From: Mesorhizobium temperatum
GTDB lineage: Bacteria; Pseudomonadota; Alphaproteobacteria; Rhizobiales; Rhizobiaceae
Length of the DNA stretch: 64,000 nt
Direction of reading: 5' to 3'
Assembly (NCBI RefSeq): GCF_002284575.1
Contig: NZ_NPKJ01000053.1
Location: forward strand, 186,001 to 250,000
Below are positions 26,429-35,376 of this stretch, in pieces (positions within the stretch are counted from its first letter, which is position 1; each line of letters opens with the position of its first letter). A program made the position numbers and the translations under genes. The notes beneath the pieces are model-generated. The model did no database searches and had not been told where the DNA came from. It saw only the letters and a program-made list of their open reading frames with translations.

Positions 26429-27592
26429 ATGGATTTTGGCCTCTCCGAGGAACAGAAACTCATCGTCGAGACCACGCGCGCCTTCGTCGAGAACGAGCTC
26501 TACCCGCATGAGCGCGAGGTCGAGCGGACCGGCGTGCTGCGCCGCGAGCTGATCGAGGAGATCAAGGCCAAGGCGATCGAAGCCGGGCTCTACGCCGCCA
26601 ACATGCCTACGGAAGTCGGCGGCGCCGGGCTCGATACGGTGACCTGGCTGCTTTACGAAAAGGAGCTCGGCCGCGCCAATTACGCGCTGCATTGGACTTG
26701 CGTGGCGCGGCCCTCCAACATCCTCTTGGCCGGCACGCCAGAGCAGCGCGAAAAGTATCTCTATCCCTGCATTCGCGGCGAGAAATGGGACTGCCTGGCG
26801 ATGACCGAGCCGGGCGCCGGCTCCGATCTGCGCGGCATGAAGGCGACCGCCGTGCAGGACGGCGACGACTGGGTGCTGAACGGCACCAAGCATTTCATCA
26901 GCCATGCCGACCTTGCCGATTTCGCTATTTGTTTCATGGCCTCGGGTGAAGAGGAGACGCCGCGCGGCAAGCGCAAGAAGATCACCGCCTTCTTCGTCGA
27001 TAAGGGCACCAAGGGTTTTACGGTGCGTGACGGCTACCGCAACGTCTCGCACCGCGGCTACACCAACGCAATCCTTGAGTTCGACGATTGCCGGCTGCCC
27101 GGAGCCCAAGTGCTCGGCGAGGTTCACAAGGGCTTCGACGTCGCCAATTCATGGCTTGGCGCAACCCGGCTGCAGGTCGGCGCGACCTGTCTCGGCCGGG
27201 CCGAGCGGGCGCTTGGCCATGCCATCGAATACGCCGCGCAGCGCCAGCAGTTCGGCCAGCAGATCGGCAAATTCCAGGGCGTGTCGTTCAAGCTCGCCGA
27301 CATGGCGACCGAACTGAAGGCCGCCGACCTGATGGTGTTCGAAGCCGGCTGGAAGTACGATCAAGGCACCGTCACCGATCAGGACATGGCCATGGCCAAG
27401 CTGAAGGCCACCGAAATGCTCGCCTTCGTCGCCGATGAAGCAATCCAGATCCATGGCGGCATGGGGCTGATGGACGATCTGCCGCTGGAGCGCATCTGGC
27501 GCGACGCCCGCGTCGAGCGCATCTGGGAAGGTACTTCGGAAATCCAGCGCCACATCATCTCGCGGGCGCTGCTGCGCCCGTTCGGGGGCTGA
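26429..27592 (+). CDS. Acyl-CoA dehydrogenase, probably acting on gamma-butyrobetainyl-CoA
   Basis: 387-aa FAD enzyme: MDFGLSEEQKLIVETTRAFV start, the FAD/substrate loop CLAMTEPGAGSDLRGMKATA, YAAQRQQFGQQIGKFQGVSF and the C-terminal WEGTSEIQRHIISRALLRPF. The ATG is 5 nt after the lcdH stop; an in-frame extension inside lcdH was rejected. In this operon, between lcdH and a CoA ligase plus crotonase, the likely role is oxidation of gamma-butyrobetainyl-CoA to crotonobetainyl-CoA, or the reverse as in CaiA. The substrate is an inference. Confidence 0.82.
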   Translation: MDFGLSEEQKLIVETTRAFVENELYPHEREVERTGVLRRELIEEIKAKAIEAGLYAANMPTEVGGAGLDTVTWLLYEKELGRANYALHWTCVARPSNILLAGTPEQREKYLYPCIRGEKWDCLAMTEPGAGSDLRGMKATAVQDGDDWVLNGTKHFISHADLADFAICFMASGEEETPRGKRKKITAFFVDKGTKGFTVRDGYRNVSHRGYTNAILEFDDCRLPGAQVLGEVHKGFDVANSWLGATRLQVGATCLGRAERALGHAIEYAAQRQQFGQQIGKFQGVSFKLADMATELKAADLMVFEAGWKYDQGTVTDQDMAMAKLKATEMLAFVADEAIQIHGGMGLMDDLPLERIWRDARVERIWEGTSEIQRHIISRALLRPFGG

Positions 27593-27595
27593 TCG

Positions 27596-29674
27596 ATGCA
27601 CAGACTTGAACGCCTTCTGCATCCGCGAACGATCGCCGTTTTCGGCGGCGCGCAGGCGGCTGCCGTCGTCGCGCAGTCGATCAAGATGGGCTTTGCCGGC
27701 GAGATCTGGCCGGTGCACCCGAGCAAAGACGAAGTCGCCGGCCGCAAGGCCTACCGTTCGGTAGCCGATCTACCAGGCGCCCCCGACGCCGCCTTTGTCG
27801 GCGTCAACCGGCATTTGACCATCGAGGTGGTCAAGGCGCTGGCTGAACGCGGCGCCGGCGGCGCCGTCTGCTTTGCCGCCGGCTTCCTCGAGACCGAGGC
27901 CTATGACGAGGACGGCGAGCGGCTGCAGGCCGAGCTGGTCGCTGCGGCGGGCCAGATGCCGATCATCGGGCCGAACTGTTACGGCCTGATCAATTATGCC
28001 GACGGCGCGCTTTTATGGCCCGACCAGCATGGCGGCATCAGGCTGGCCGAGGGCGGCCGTGGCGTCGCCATCATCACCCAGTCGTCGAACATCGCCATCA
28101 ACATGACGATGCAGAAGCGCGGCCTGCCGATCGCCTTTCTGATGACCGCCGGCAACCAGGCGCAGACCGGCCTTTCCGAAATGGCGCTCGGCCTGATCGA
28201 GGACGACCGCGTCACCGCGCTTGGCCTGCACATCGAGGCCTTCGATTCGGTAGCCGGCTTCGAAAGGCTGGCCGCGCGGGCACGGCAACTGAAGAAGCCT
28301 GTTATCGCCATGAAGGTCGGCCGCTCCGAGCAGGCGCGGCAAGCGACCGTCTCGCATACGGCATCGCTGGCCGGGTCGGATGCCGCCTCGGGGGCGTTCC
28401 TGAAGCGGCTCGGCATCGCCCGCGTCGATTCGATTCCGGCCTTCATCGAGGCACTCAAGCTCCTGCATGTCACCGGACCCCTGCCCGGCTACCGGCTGTC
28501 GTCGATGAGCTGTTCGGGCGGCGAAGCGTCTGTCATGGCCGACAGCGCCGAAGGCCGCTGGGTGAACTTCCCAGCGCTGACCGACACGCACCGCACGCAC
28601 GTCAAATCGACGCTCGGGCCGCTGGTTGCGGTGGCCAACCCGCTCGACTACCACACCTTCATCTGGAACAACGAGCCGGCGATGACCGCCACCTTCACCG
28701 CTATGGTCTCGGGCGGCTTCGACCTCAACATGCTGGTGCTCGATTTTCCGCGCCCCGACCGCTGCTCGGATACCGACTGGTGGACAACTCTGCGTGCCTT
28801 CGAGTCGGCGCTGAAGACCAACAACGCGCAGGGCGCGATCGTCTCGTCGCTGCCGGAGAACCTGCCCGAGGAATACACCGCCGGGCTGATGGCGCGCGGC
28901 ATGGTGCCGTTGTTCGGCATTTCCGAGGCCATGGACGCCGCCCAGGCGGCAGCCTTCATCGGCTGGGCCTGGCGCGAACCGCAAGCGCAGCCGATCGACA
29001 CCTCCGCGTCCGGGGCACCGGCCGGCGACCATGTCACACCTGATGAGGCCAAGGCGAAAGCGCAGTTGATCGACGCCGGGCTTCCCGTGCCCAGGGGCGA
29101 ACGCGCTGGCAATGCGGTCGAGGCGGTGATCTCCTCAATGGCGCTTGGCTTTCCGGTGGCGCTGAAGGCTTTGGGCGTCACTCACAAATCCGAGCTCGGC
29201 GCGGTGCGGCTCAACCTCAGGGATGCCGAATCCGTCAGCACCGCCGCTCATGATCTCGCCCCACTCGGCACCGGCCTCTATGTCGAGCGCATGGTGCGCG
29301 ACGGCGTCGCCGAACTGCTCGTCGGCTTCACCCGCGACCCGATGTTCGGCGCGGTGATGACGCTGGGCACCGGCGGCGTGCTGGTCGAGCTGCTGCGCGA
29401 CAGCGTCACGCTGATGCTGCCGGCGACACGCGACGACATCGAGGCGGCGCTGCGCGGGCTCAAATTGTTCCCGCTGCTCGAAGGCTATCGCGGCCGGCCC
29501 AAGGCCGATGTCGCGGCGGCCATCGAGGCGATATCAGGCATTGCCGCCTTCGTGCAGCAAAATGCCGGCGAGATCGAGGAGCTCGACATCAACCCGCTGA
29601 TCGTCTGCACCGAGGGCAATGGCGCCTGGATCGCCGACGCGCTGCTGGTGCTGGGAGAGAACAAGAATGTCTGA
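27596..29674 (+). CDS. ADP-forming acyl-CoA synthetase (acetate-CoA ligase family)
   Basis: 692-aa nucleoside-diphosphate-forming CoA ligase. Domains in order: CoA-binding (RTIAVFGGAQAAAVVAQSIK), succinyl-CoA-ligase-like domains with the phospho-His in SHTASLAGSD (near residue 257), and a C-terminal ATP-grasp domain from about 480 (GFPVALKALGVTHKSE; TLGTGGVLVELLRDSV; ELDINPLIV). It starts 4 nt after the dehydrogenase stop. Likely role: CoA activation of gamma-butyrobetaine, crotonobetaine or D-carnitine, replacing the AMP-forming CaiC or transferase CaiB used in enteric bacteria. Substrate inferred from the operon only. Confidence 0.83.
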   Translation: MHRLERLLHPRTIAVFGGAQAAAVVAQSIKMGFAGEIWPVHPSKDEVAGRKAYRSVADLPGAPDAAFVGVNRHLTIEVVKALAERGAGGAVCFAAGFLETEAYDEDGERLQAELVAAAGQMPIIGPNCYGLINYADGALLWPDQHGGIRLAEGGRGVAIITQSSNIAINMTMQKRGLPIAFLMTAGNQAQTGLSEMALGLIEDDRVTALGLHIEAFDSVAGFERLAARARQLKKPVIAMKVGRSEQARQATVSHTASLAGSDAASGAFLKRLGIARVDSIPAFIEALKLLHVTGPLPGYRLSSMSCSGGEASVMADSAEGRWVNFPALTDTHRTHVKSTLGPLVAVANPLDYHTFIWNNEPAMTATFTAMVSGGFDLNMLVLDFPRPDRCSDTDWWTTLRAFESALKTNNAQGAIVSSLPENLPEEYTAGLMARGMVPLFGISEAMDAAQAAAFIGWAWREPQAQPIDTSASGAPAGDHVTPDEAKAKAQLIDAGLPVPRGERAGNAVEAVISSMALGFPVALKALGVTHKSELGAVRLNLRDAESVSTAAHDLAPLGTGLYVERMVRDGVAELLVGFTRDPMFGAVMTLGTGGVLVELLRDSVTLMLPATRDDIEAALRGLKLFPLLEGYRGRPKADVAAAIEAISGIAAFVQQNAGEIEELDINPLIVCTEGNGAWIADALLVLGENKNV

Positions 29675-30449
29675 CGTCATCACCACCCGCCGCGAGGGCA
29701 CCATCCTCGAAGTCATGCTTGACCGGCCCAAGGCCAATGCCATCGACCTGAAAACGTCGCGGCTGATGGGCGAGACGTTCAAGGCGTTCCGCGACGATCC
29801 GGATCTGCGAGTCGCCATCGTCAAGACCGCCGGCGACAAGTTTTTCTGCGCCGGCTGGGACCTCAAGGCCGCGGCCGGTGGCGATGCGGTCGACGGCGAC
29901 TATGGCGTCGGCGGGTTCGGCGGACTGCAGGAATTGCGCGACCTCAACAAGCCGGTGATCGCCTGCGTCAGCGGCATGGCGGTCGGCGGCGGCTTCGAGC
30001 TGGCGCTGTCCTGCGACCTTATCTACGCGTCGGATCATTCCTCCTTCGCGCTGCCGGAAATCCGCGCCGGTACGCTGGCCGACGCGGCAACGATCAAGCT
30101 GCCGAAACGCATTCCCTATCACGTCGCCATGGACCTTCTGCTCACCGGCCGCTGGATGGATGTCGCGGAGGCGCATCGCTGGGGACTGGTCAATGAGGTG
30201 CTGTCCAAGGACAGGCTCGAGGACCGCGTCTGGGAGATCGCACGGCTGCTGGCCGGCGGGCCGCCGCTGGTCTTTGCCGCGATCAAGGAGACGGCGCGGG
30301 TCGCCGAATCGCTGACCTTCCAGGACGCTATGAACCGGGTGACGCGCCGCCAATTGCCGACGGTTGACGCACTGTACGGCTCGGAGGACAATCTCGAGGG
30401 GTTTCGCGCCTTTGCCGAAAAGCGCGACCCGGTGTGGAAGGGGAAATGA
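29667..30449 (+). CDS. caiD: Enoyl-CoA hydratase family, carnitinyl-CoA dehydratase type
   Basis: 260-aa crotonase. The oxyanion/CoA region is FFCAGWDLKA, and the two catalytic glutamates fall at E111 (GGGFELALSCD) and E131 (FALPEIRAG), the arrangement of CaiD-type hydratases. The ATG at 29667 overlaps the upstream ligase by 8 bp. It would hydrate crotonobetainyl-CoA to carnitinyl-CoA, joining side-chain activation to the carnitine dehydrogenase branch. Last gene of the operon. Confidence 0.82.
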   Translation: MSDVITTRREGTILEVMLDRPKANAIDLKTSRLMGETFKAFRDDPDLRVAIVKTAGDKFFCAGWDLKAAAGGDAVDGDYGVGGFGGLQELRDLNKPVIACVSGMAVGGGFELALSCDLIYASDHSSFALPEIRAGTLADAATIKLPKRIPYHVAMDLLLTGRWMDVAEAHRWGLVNEVLSKDRLEDRVWEIARLLAGGPPLVFAAIKETARVAESLTFQDAMNRVTRRQLPTVDALYGSEDNLEGFRAFAEKRDPVWKGK

Positions 30450-30479
30450 AGGTATTGTTGAAATGACGGCACTCCGTCA

Positions 30480-30639
30480 CACCCCCCTCTGCCCTGCCGG
30501 GCATCTCCCCCTCAAGGGGAGAGATCGGATGTCGCTTCGGTTTTCGCCAATCTCCAACGTTGCACGATGGGCTGCAAGGCCGAAGCTGCCAATCTCCCCC
30601 CTTGAGGGGGAGATGTCCGGCAGGACACAGGGGGGTGTC
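30480..30639. repeat. Palindromic intergenic repeat, family A copy 1
   Basis: About 160 bp between caiD and the esterase. Its arms are inverted copies: left arm with ACCCCCCTCTGCCCTGCCGG and CATCTCCCCCTC, right arm with the complement of CACCCCCCTGTGTCCTGCCG. A shorter hairpin (CCCCTCAAGGGG type) sits in each arm. A related, more degenerate element lies at 48195-48345. Form and position resemble rhizobial intergenic mosaic elements. Confidence 0.8.
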
Positions 30640-30671
30640 CAGGCGAATTCGTTGCGATCCGGTCAGCGCCC

Positions 30672-31613
30672 ATGACCGACTACAAAAAGCTCATCGACGC
30701 CGAGACATGGGCCTTCATCGAGCGGACCAATTCCTACTATCCGCCTGATACGATCGACTTCACGATCGATCAGCAGCGCGACATCTACGACCGCATGTGC
30801 CGGGAGTTCTCTGCCGGCTATCCCCAGGGCGTTACGGCGGAGACCACCGCCATTGCCACGCCCTCGCATCCCATCCCGATCCGCGTCTACCGCACACCGG
30901 CGCCGGAAGCGGCGGCGATGGTGCTTTATTTCCACGGCGGCGGTTTTATTCTTGGCGGGCTCGACAGCCATGACGACCTCTGTGCCGAGCTTTGCAGCCG
31001 CACCGGCTATGAGGTGGTTTCGGTCGATTACCGGCTGGCGCCGGAACATCTTCATCCGGCCGCCTTCGACGATGCCATCAGCGCCTTCGAATGGGCGGCG
31101 ACGACCTATAAGCGCCCGATCCTACTTTGCGGCGACAGCGCCGGCGGCAACCTCGCCGCCGCGGTCAGCCATGCGACGCGCGGCCATGCACGAAGGCCGA
31201 TCGGCCAGGTGCTGATCTATCCCGGCCTTGGCGGCGACCGCTCGCAAGGGTCTTATGTGACTCATGCCGAGGCGCCGATGCTGACCGTGCGCGACCTCGA
31301 TTTCTACACGAATATCAGGACCGGCGGCGAGGATCGCACCGGCGATCTCACGCTGTCGCCGCTGGCCGACGCCGATTTCGCCAATTTACCGCCGACCGTG
31401 CTGATCACCGCGCAATGCGACCCGCTGTCGTCAGATGGCGAGGCCTATCGCGACCGCGTCGTTGCGGCAGACGGCCACGCCTTCTGGCTCGAGGAGCCGG
31501 GGCTGGTGCATGGTTATCTCAGAGCCCGGCATACGGTCGGCCGTGCGCGGTCAAGCTTTACCCGCATCGTCGACGCGGTGGCGGTTTTGGGAAGGCGCGA
31601 GTGGATCTGGTGA
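30672..31613 (+). CDS. Alpha/beta hydrolase, hormone-sensitive-lipase type esterase
   Basis: 313-aa esterase of family IV. Oxyanion motif YFHGGGF, nucleophile elbow GDSAGGN and the catalytic His in GLVHGYL are all present, with a candidate Asp in TAQCDPL. No signal peptide, so cytoplasmic. It is separated from the carnitine operon by the palindromic repeat and probably transcribed on its own. Natural substrate unknown. Confidence 0.88.
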   Translation: MTDYKKLIDAETWAFIERTNSYYPPDTIDFTIDQQRDIYDRMCREFSAGYPQGVTAETTAIATPSHPIPIRVYRTPAPEAAAMVLYFHGGGFILGGLDSHDDLCAELCSRTGYEVVSVDYRLAPEHLHPAAFDDAISAFEWAATTYKRPILLCGDSAGGNLAAAVSHATRGHARRPIGQVLIYPGLGGDRSQGSYVTHAEAPMLTVRDLDFYTNIRTGGEDRTGDLTLSPLADADFANLPPTVLITAQCDPLSSDGEAYRDRVVAADGHAFWLEEPGLVHGYLRARHTVGRARSSFTRIVDAVAVLGRREWIW

Positions 31614-31618
31614 GGGGT

Positions 31619-31859
31619 CTACCCCACCCCGCGTGACGCCGCGCGGCCGGCGCTGCGGCCCGGAAAGGATGCAGCCGCCGAGAAACGTGCCTTCCAGCGC
31701 CGCGTACCATGAGCGAATCGACGAGGAAGGTGCCGCCGAGCGACTGGCCCGGCTCCTGGTCGACGACGACGACCTTCTAGGCGGCCTCGGCAGTTCCGCC
31801 GCGGCGACGAGGCCGGCAGGCCGGCGCCGACAATGATCGCATTCGCAACGTCAGCCATT
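31619..31859 (-). pseudogene. Remnant of an FAD-binding dehydrogenase with a large internal deletion
   Basis: Reading the minus strand from an ATG at 31859 gives MADVANAIIVGAGL, then after a shift GLVAAAEL, then past a TAG codon KVVVVDQEPGQSLGG and TFLVDSLM: the dinucleotide-binding start of an FAD-dependent (KstD/FrdA-like) dehydrogenase. Immediately after comes YAALEGTFLGGCILSG and, in another frame, SAGRAAS, which is how such proteins end. So the first 45 or so and last 30 or so residues survive, in several frames, with the centre deleted. The normal gene is about 550 codons. Confidence 0.75.
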
Positions 31860-31901
31860 CTCTCCTCCCCGGGCGCTCCTCCCCGGCTTTGGCGATTTTG
31901 T

Positions 31902-32888
31902 TCAGACCGTCTCCCAGCCTTCCTTCTCGCCGGCGCGGAAGATGGCGTCGATGACCTTCTGGTTGAGCACGGACTCTTCCAGCGTGAAGACGCGGTCGGT
32001 GCCGCCCTGTGCCGCCCGCGCGAAGGCCTCGACCTCCAGCCGGTATTGCTGCATGCCGGGGAAGCGGAACACTTGCGCCTCGCTGTGGTTCTGGTTGTGC
32101 AGCTCGATGCGATGATGGTCATAGATCCCGGCGTTGAACGGCGAAAGCACCTCGATGAAGCCCTTCTCGCCATGGAACACCATCACCTGCCGCGCCGCCA
32201 TCTGCGTCGACAAATAGAACGACAGTTCGAAGTCGCCGAAATCGGCGCGGATCGAGGAGTAGATATCGGTGCCGAATGTCTTGTCGCGTTCGATCGTCGC
32301 CTGGACGCGCAGCGGCTCCTTGCCCGTCGAAAAGCGCGTCGACACCGTCGGGTAGACGCCGATGTCGGGCAGCGCGCCGCCGCCGAGGTCGAGCTGGTTG
32401 CGCATGTTCTTGGGATCGACATTGTAGTAGGAAAACGCGCCCTGGACATGGCGCAGCCGGCCGATGGCGCCGTTGGCGATCAGCTCGCGCACCTTGATCC
32501 ATTGCGGGTGGTAGACGACCATGAAGGCTTCGCAGACCAGCACGTTTTTGGCGTCGCGCAGCTTGATCAGCGGCGGAATGTCCTTGGCATCGAGCGCCAG
32601 CGGCTTTTCGACCAGAACATGCTTGCCGGCCTCGATCGCCTTGGCAGTCCATTCGACATGCTGCGCGGTCGGCAGCGGGATGTAGACGCCGTCGACGTCC
32701 CCGGATGCGAGCAGCTCACTATAGGAACCGAAGGCATGGGGCGCGCCGAAACGATCGGCCAGGGCACGGGCTTTCGACTTGTCGCGGCTGGCGATCGCCG
32801 ACAGCACGCCGTTCTCCGCCTCGACCATTGCAGGCAAAAGATGCTCGCGGCCGATCTTGGCCGTCGACAAAACACCCCATCGGAACAT
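31902..32888 (-). CDS. Gfo/Idh/MocA-family oxidoreductase
   Basis: 328-aa NAD(P)-dependent dehydrogenase for a sugar or cyclitol. The Rossmann start is FRWGVLSTAKIGREHLLPAM, the catalytic-Lys motif is HVLVEKPLALDA, and GGGALPDIGVYPT is the family's C-domain signature. The ATG at 32888 follows AGGGAGAAG; the same frame is open further upstream into YceI but that extension is spurious. No close pathway partner is visible, so the substrate stays open. Confidence 0.88.
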   Translation of the reverse strand: MFRWGVLSTAKIGREHLLPAMVEAENGVLSAIASRDKSKARALADRFGAPHAFGSYSELLASGDVDGVYIPLPTAQHVEWTAKAIEAGKHVLVEKPLALDAKDIPPLIKLRDAKNVLVCEAFMVVYHPQWIKVRELIANGAIGRLRHVQGAFSYYNVDPKNMRNQLDLGGGALPDIGVYPTVSTRFSTGKEPLRVQATIERDKTFGTDIYSSIRADFGDFELSFYLSTQMAARQVMVFHGEKGFIEVLSPFNAGIYDHHRIELHNQNHSEAQVFRFPGMQQYRLEVEAFARAAQGGTDRVFTLEESVLNQKVIDAIFRAGEKEGWETV

Positions 32889-33118
32889 CAGGCTTCTCCC
32901 TCTTTGAATTGCAGCCGTCGAGGTTTGCCCGAAATCAAGAGAAAAGCCAATGCGGAGCATGGCGGTGAACAAGTACCCGCAGCTTGGGTTCCTCTCCCCC
33001 GCTTTGCGGAGGCGAGGAACCCAAGCCCTGCGAGCCAGCGCACAGGAAGCAAGTGGCGCCGACATCGACAATTCGACGGCACCAACACTGGCGAACAGCA
33101 GAATCGCGGAAGAACCGC

Positions 33119-33694
33119 TCAGCGGCGCCTGCCGGTCAGCGTCATGTCGAAGTCGACGACGTTCGAATAGATCGGCGTGCCGACATCCATGCCGTAGCGC
33201 GACCGCAGCACCTTGCCGGTGACATGGAATCTTATTGTGCCGGCCTTGAGGCCGGCGAGCTCGGCTGTGAACTTTTCCGGAAAAGTCTTGCCGCGCGCCG
33301 TCAGCCGGCCGGTGACGAGGGCTGACGTGTCGCCAGTGCGTTTCACGCTGGTCGAGCGGAACTGGATTTCCGGGCTGTTGGCGGCGTCGAACACCGCGTC
33401 GGAGCGAAGGAAGGCGTCGACGCGGCGCTGACCGGTACCGACGCTTTCGGGAAAGATGGTAATATTGACCTGGGAGCGCCCGACATTGCTGCTGTCGATG
33501 CGGATGCTGCCCTTGAAGCGAGCGAAGGCACCGGCGAGCCCACCGCCGCCGGCCTTGCCGACGGAGAAACGGATGCTGGAACCGGCCGGGCTGATCGTGT
33601 AGCTGCCGGCAGCGTCGCTGAGCGCGACCGCAGCGAAAACAGGCATGGCAAGGCAAGCGGCTACCGCCGCAAATCCGAAGATGCGCGCAACCAT
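33119..33694 (-). CDS. YceI-family periplasmic lipid-binding protein
   Basis: 191-aa protein with a signal peptide (MVARIFGFAAVAACLAMPVF, cleaved after about residue 21) and the YceI beta-barrel pattern: GSYTISPAGSSIRFSVGKAG, a middle PEIQFRSTSVKRTGD and the C-terminal SRYGMDVGTPIYSNVVDFDM. YceI proteins bind isoprenoid-like lipids in the periplasm. The cytochrome b561 gene lies directly upstream on the same strand, a common pairing. The ATG at 33694 is preferred to a longer frame because it begins the signal peptide. Confidence 0.87.
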   Translation of the reverse strand: MVARIFGFAAVAACLAMPVFAAVALSDAAGSYTISPAGSSIRFSVGKAGGGGLAGAFARFKGSIRIDSSNVGRSQVNITIFPESVGTGQRRVDAFLRSDAVFDAANSPEIQFRSTSVKRTGDTSALVTGRLTARGKTFPEKFTAELAGLKAGTIRFHVTGKVLRSRYGMDVGTPIYSNVVDFDMTLTGRRR

Positions 33695-33764
33695 GGGCGT
33701 GATCCTTTTTTGGAGGCAACGCTTTTTTAGCGCCCTCGCCCCATCAACGAATGAGCCGCCCACC

Positions 33765-34343
33765 CTATTCCGCGTTGTGGTCCGACGAAGGCGTGATCAT
33801 GCGCGTCAGCACCGCGTCCTTCAGCCAGAAATGATGGCGCAGCGCCGCAGCGAAATGCAAGGCGACAAGCCCGATACCGGCATAGGCGAGATACCAGTGC
33901 GCCGAGGTCCAGAAGCTTTCCGCCGAGTCCGATTCCGCGAGTGGCAGGTCCGGCATGACGAACAGGTTGAAGGGCACGCTCGGGATCTCCAGCATCGATA
34001 CCGACACCAGCGCCCAGCCGGACAGAGGCAGCGCGAGCTGAAACGCGTAGAGCGCGAAATGGACGAGCGGCGCCACGCGGCGCTCGAAGCGTCCGACCGA
34101 GCGTGGCAGCGCCGGCACCGTATTGCCGAGCCGCCAGGCAATGCGCAGGATGACCAGGCCGAGCAGCAGAAAGCCGAACGATTTGTGCAGCTGGATCAGC
34201 TCGAAGGCGGTGCGCTGGCTGGACACCCGCATCATGACGAAGCCGAGCGCGAACTGGCCGATGAAGATCGCCGCGATCAGCCAGTGAAGGACGATCGCCG
34301 CCCAGCCGTAGCGGGTCGTGCTGTTTGTGATCAATGCGGGCAT
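33765..34343 (-). CDS. Cytochrome b561 family membrane protein
   Basis: 192-aa inner-membrane diheme cytochrome with four membrane segments. Likely heme ligands are the His in IVLHWLIAA, LIQLHKSFGF, PLVHFALYAF and LVALHFAAALRHHFW. It would carry electrons between the quinone pool and the periplasm (CybB-like, possibly superoxide oxidation). The ATG at 34343 starts MPALITNSTTRYGWAA; the longer frame upstream belongs to shadow sequence. Forms a two-gene unit with YceI. Confidence 0.88.
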   Translation of the reverse strand: MPALITNSTTRYGWAAIVLHWLIAAIFIGQFALGFVMMRVSSQRTAFELIQLHKSFGFLLLGLVILRIAWRLGNTVPALPRSVGRFERRVAPLVHFALYAFQLALPLSGWALVSVSMLEIPSVPFNLFVMPDLPLAESDSAESFWTSAHWYLAYAGIGLVALHFAAALRHHFWLKDAVLTRMITPSSDHNAE

Positions 34344-34389
34344 CGTCAGCAAACGATGGCGGCCCTGGCTTTCTTCCGCTGCCGACAGT

Positions 34390-35280
34390 CTATCCCGTCG
34401 TCTTGAAGAAATCGACGAAGGCCCGCAGCGCCGGCCGCATCTGGCGGCGGCTTGGATAGTAGATGAAGAAACCGTCGAACGGCGGGCACCAGTCCTCCAG
34501 CACGCGAATGAGTTTGCCGGCGGCCAGCGCCTCGCGAACATAATCCTCGAACAGGAAGGCGAGCCCGGCGCCGTCGACCGCAGCGTTGGCGATCAGGTGG
34601 TCCTCGTCGAGGATCAGTGGCCCTTGCACCGCCAGCTCGATCTCCTCGCCGTCCTTCTCGAATTCCCAGCGGTAGAGAATGCCGCTGGAGAAGCGGAAGC
34701 GGAGGCAACGGTGACCGACGAGATCGTGCGGATGGCTTGGTCTGGGCATGGTCGCGAAATAGGATGGCGCGCCGACGACGGCGCCGCGAAGGTTTGGCCC
34801 GATGCGCACCGCGATCATGTCGCGCTGCAGGCTCTCGCCCAGCCGCACGCCGGCGTCGAAGCCGCCTTCGACTACGTCGGTGAAGCGGTCTTCGATGACG
34901 ATCTCCAGCACGATGTCCGGATAGGCCGATGCAAAGGCGCCGAGCCGCGGCGTCAGCGCCAGATGGGCTGCGGTGCGCGGCACGGTCAGCCTGAGGATGC
35001 CGGCCGGCCGGTCGCGCGCCTCGACCGCCGATTCCAGCGCCAGATCGATTTCCGACAGCGCCGGCCTCAACCGCTCGAGCAGCTGCGCGCCTGCCTCGGT
35101 CGGGGCGACGCTGCGCGTGCTGCGCGCCAGCAGACGCACGCCAAGACGCGCTTCCAAGCTTGAAACCGCGTGGCTGACTGCGGAGGGCGCAATGCCAAGC
35201 TCCTTGGCCGCACCGCGAAAGCTGCCGCACTGGGCGACGGTTGCCAGCACCGCAAGTTGGGAGAGATGCGTTCGCTTCAT
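34390..35280 (-). CDS. LysR-family transcriptional regulator
   Basis: 296-aa regulator with an N-terminal winged helix-turn-helix (LSQLAVLATVAQCGSFRGAA then LGIAPSAVSHAVSSLEARLG) and the usual effector-binding domain (PRTAAHLALTPRLGAFASAY; DLVGHRCLRF). It is divergent from the aldo/keto reductase gene, 97 bp away, and therefore probably controls it, as is common for LysR proteins. Effector unknown. Confidence 0.9.
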   Translation of the reverse strand: MKRTHLSQLAVLATVAQCGSFRGAAKELGIAPSAVSHAVSSLEARLGVRLLARSTRSVAPTEAGAQLLERLRPALSEIDLALESAVEARDRPAGILRLTVPRTAAHLALTPRLGAFASAYPDIVLEIVIEDRFTDVVEGGFDAGVRLGESLQRDMIAVRIGPNLRGAVVGAPSYFATMPRPSHPHDLVGHRCLRFRFSSGILYRWEFEKDGEEIELAVQGPLILDEDHLIANAAVDGAGLAFLFEDYVREALAAGKLIRVLEDWCPPFDGFFIYYPSRRQMRPALRAFVDFFKTTG

Positions 35281-35376
35281 TGATCTATCTTTTAGAACAG
35301 CCCGTGCGAGTAAGAGCCGATTATCGAACGCGGTGCAAGGCGCTATCTCTACCGCATCACAACAAGGAGACGCGTG

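Noticed and set aside
30480..30639. Repeat arms considered as a CRISPR repeat pair
   Set aside because: Only one mirrored pair with no regular spacers and no cas genes; it is a palindromic intergenic element.
31902..33719. A single 605-codon minus-strand frame joining Gfo/Idh/MocA with sequence under YceI
   Set aside because: The upstream half is out of frame with YceI and non-homologous; the oxidoreductase has its own ATG and ribosome site at 32888.
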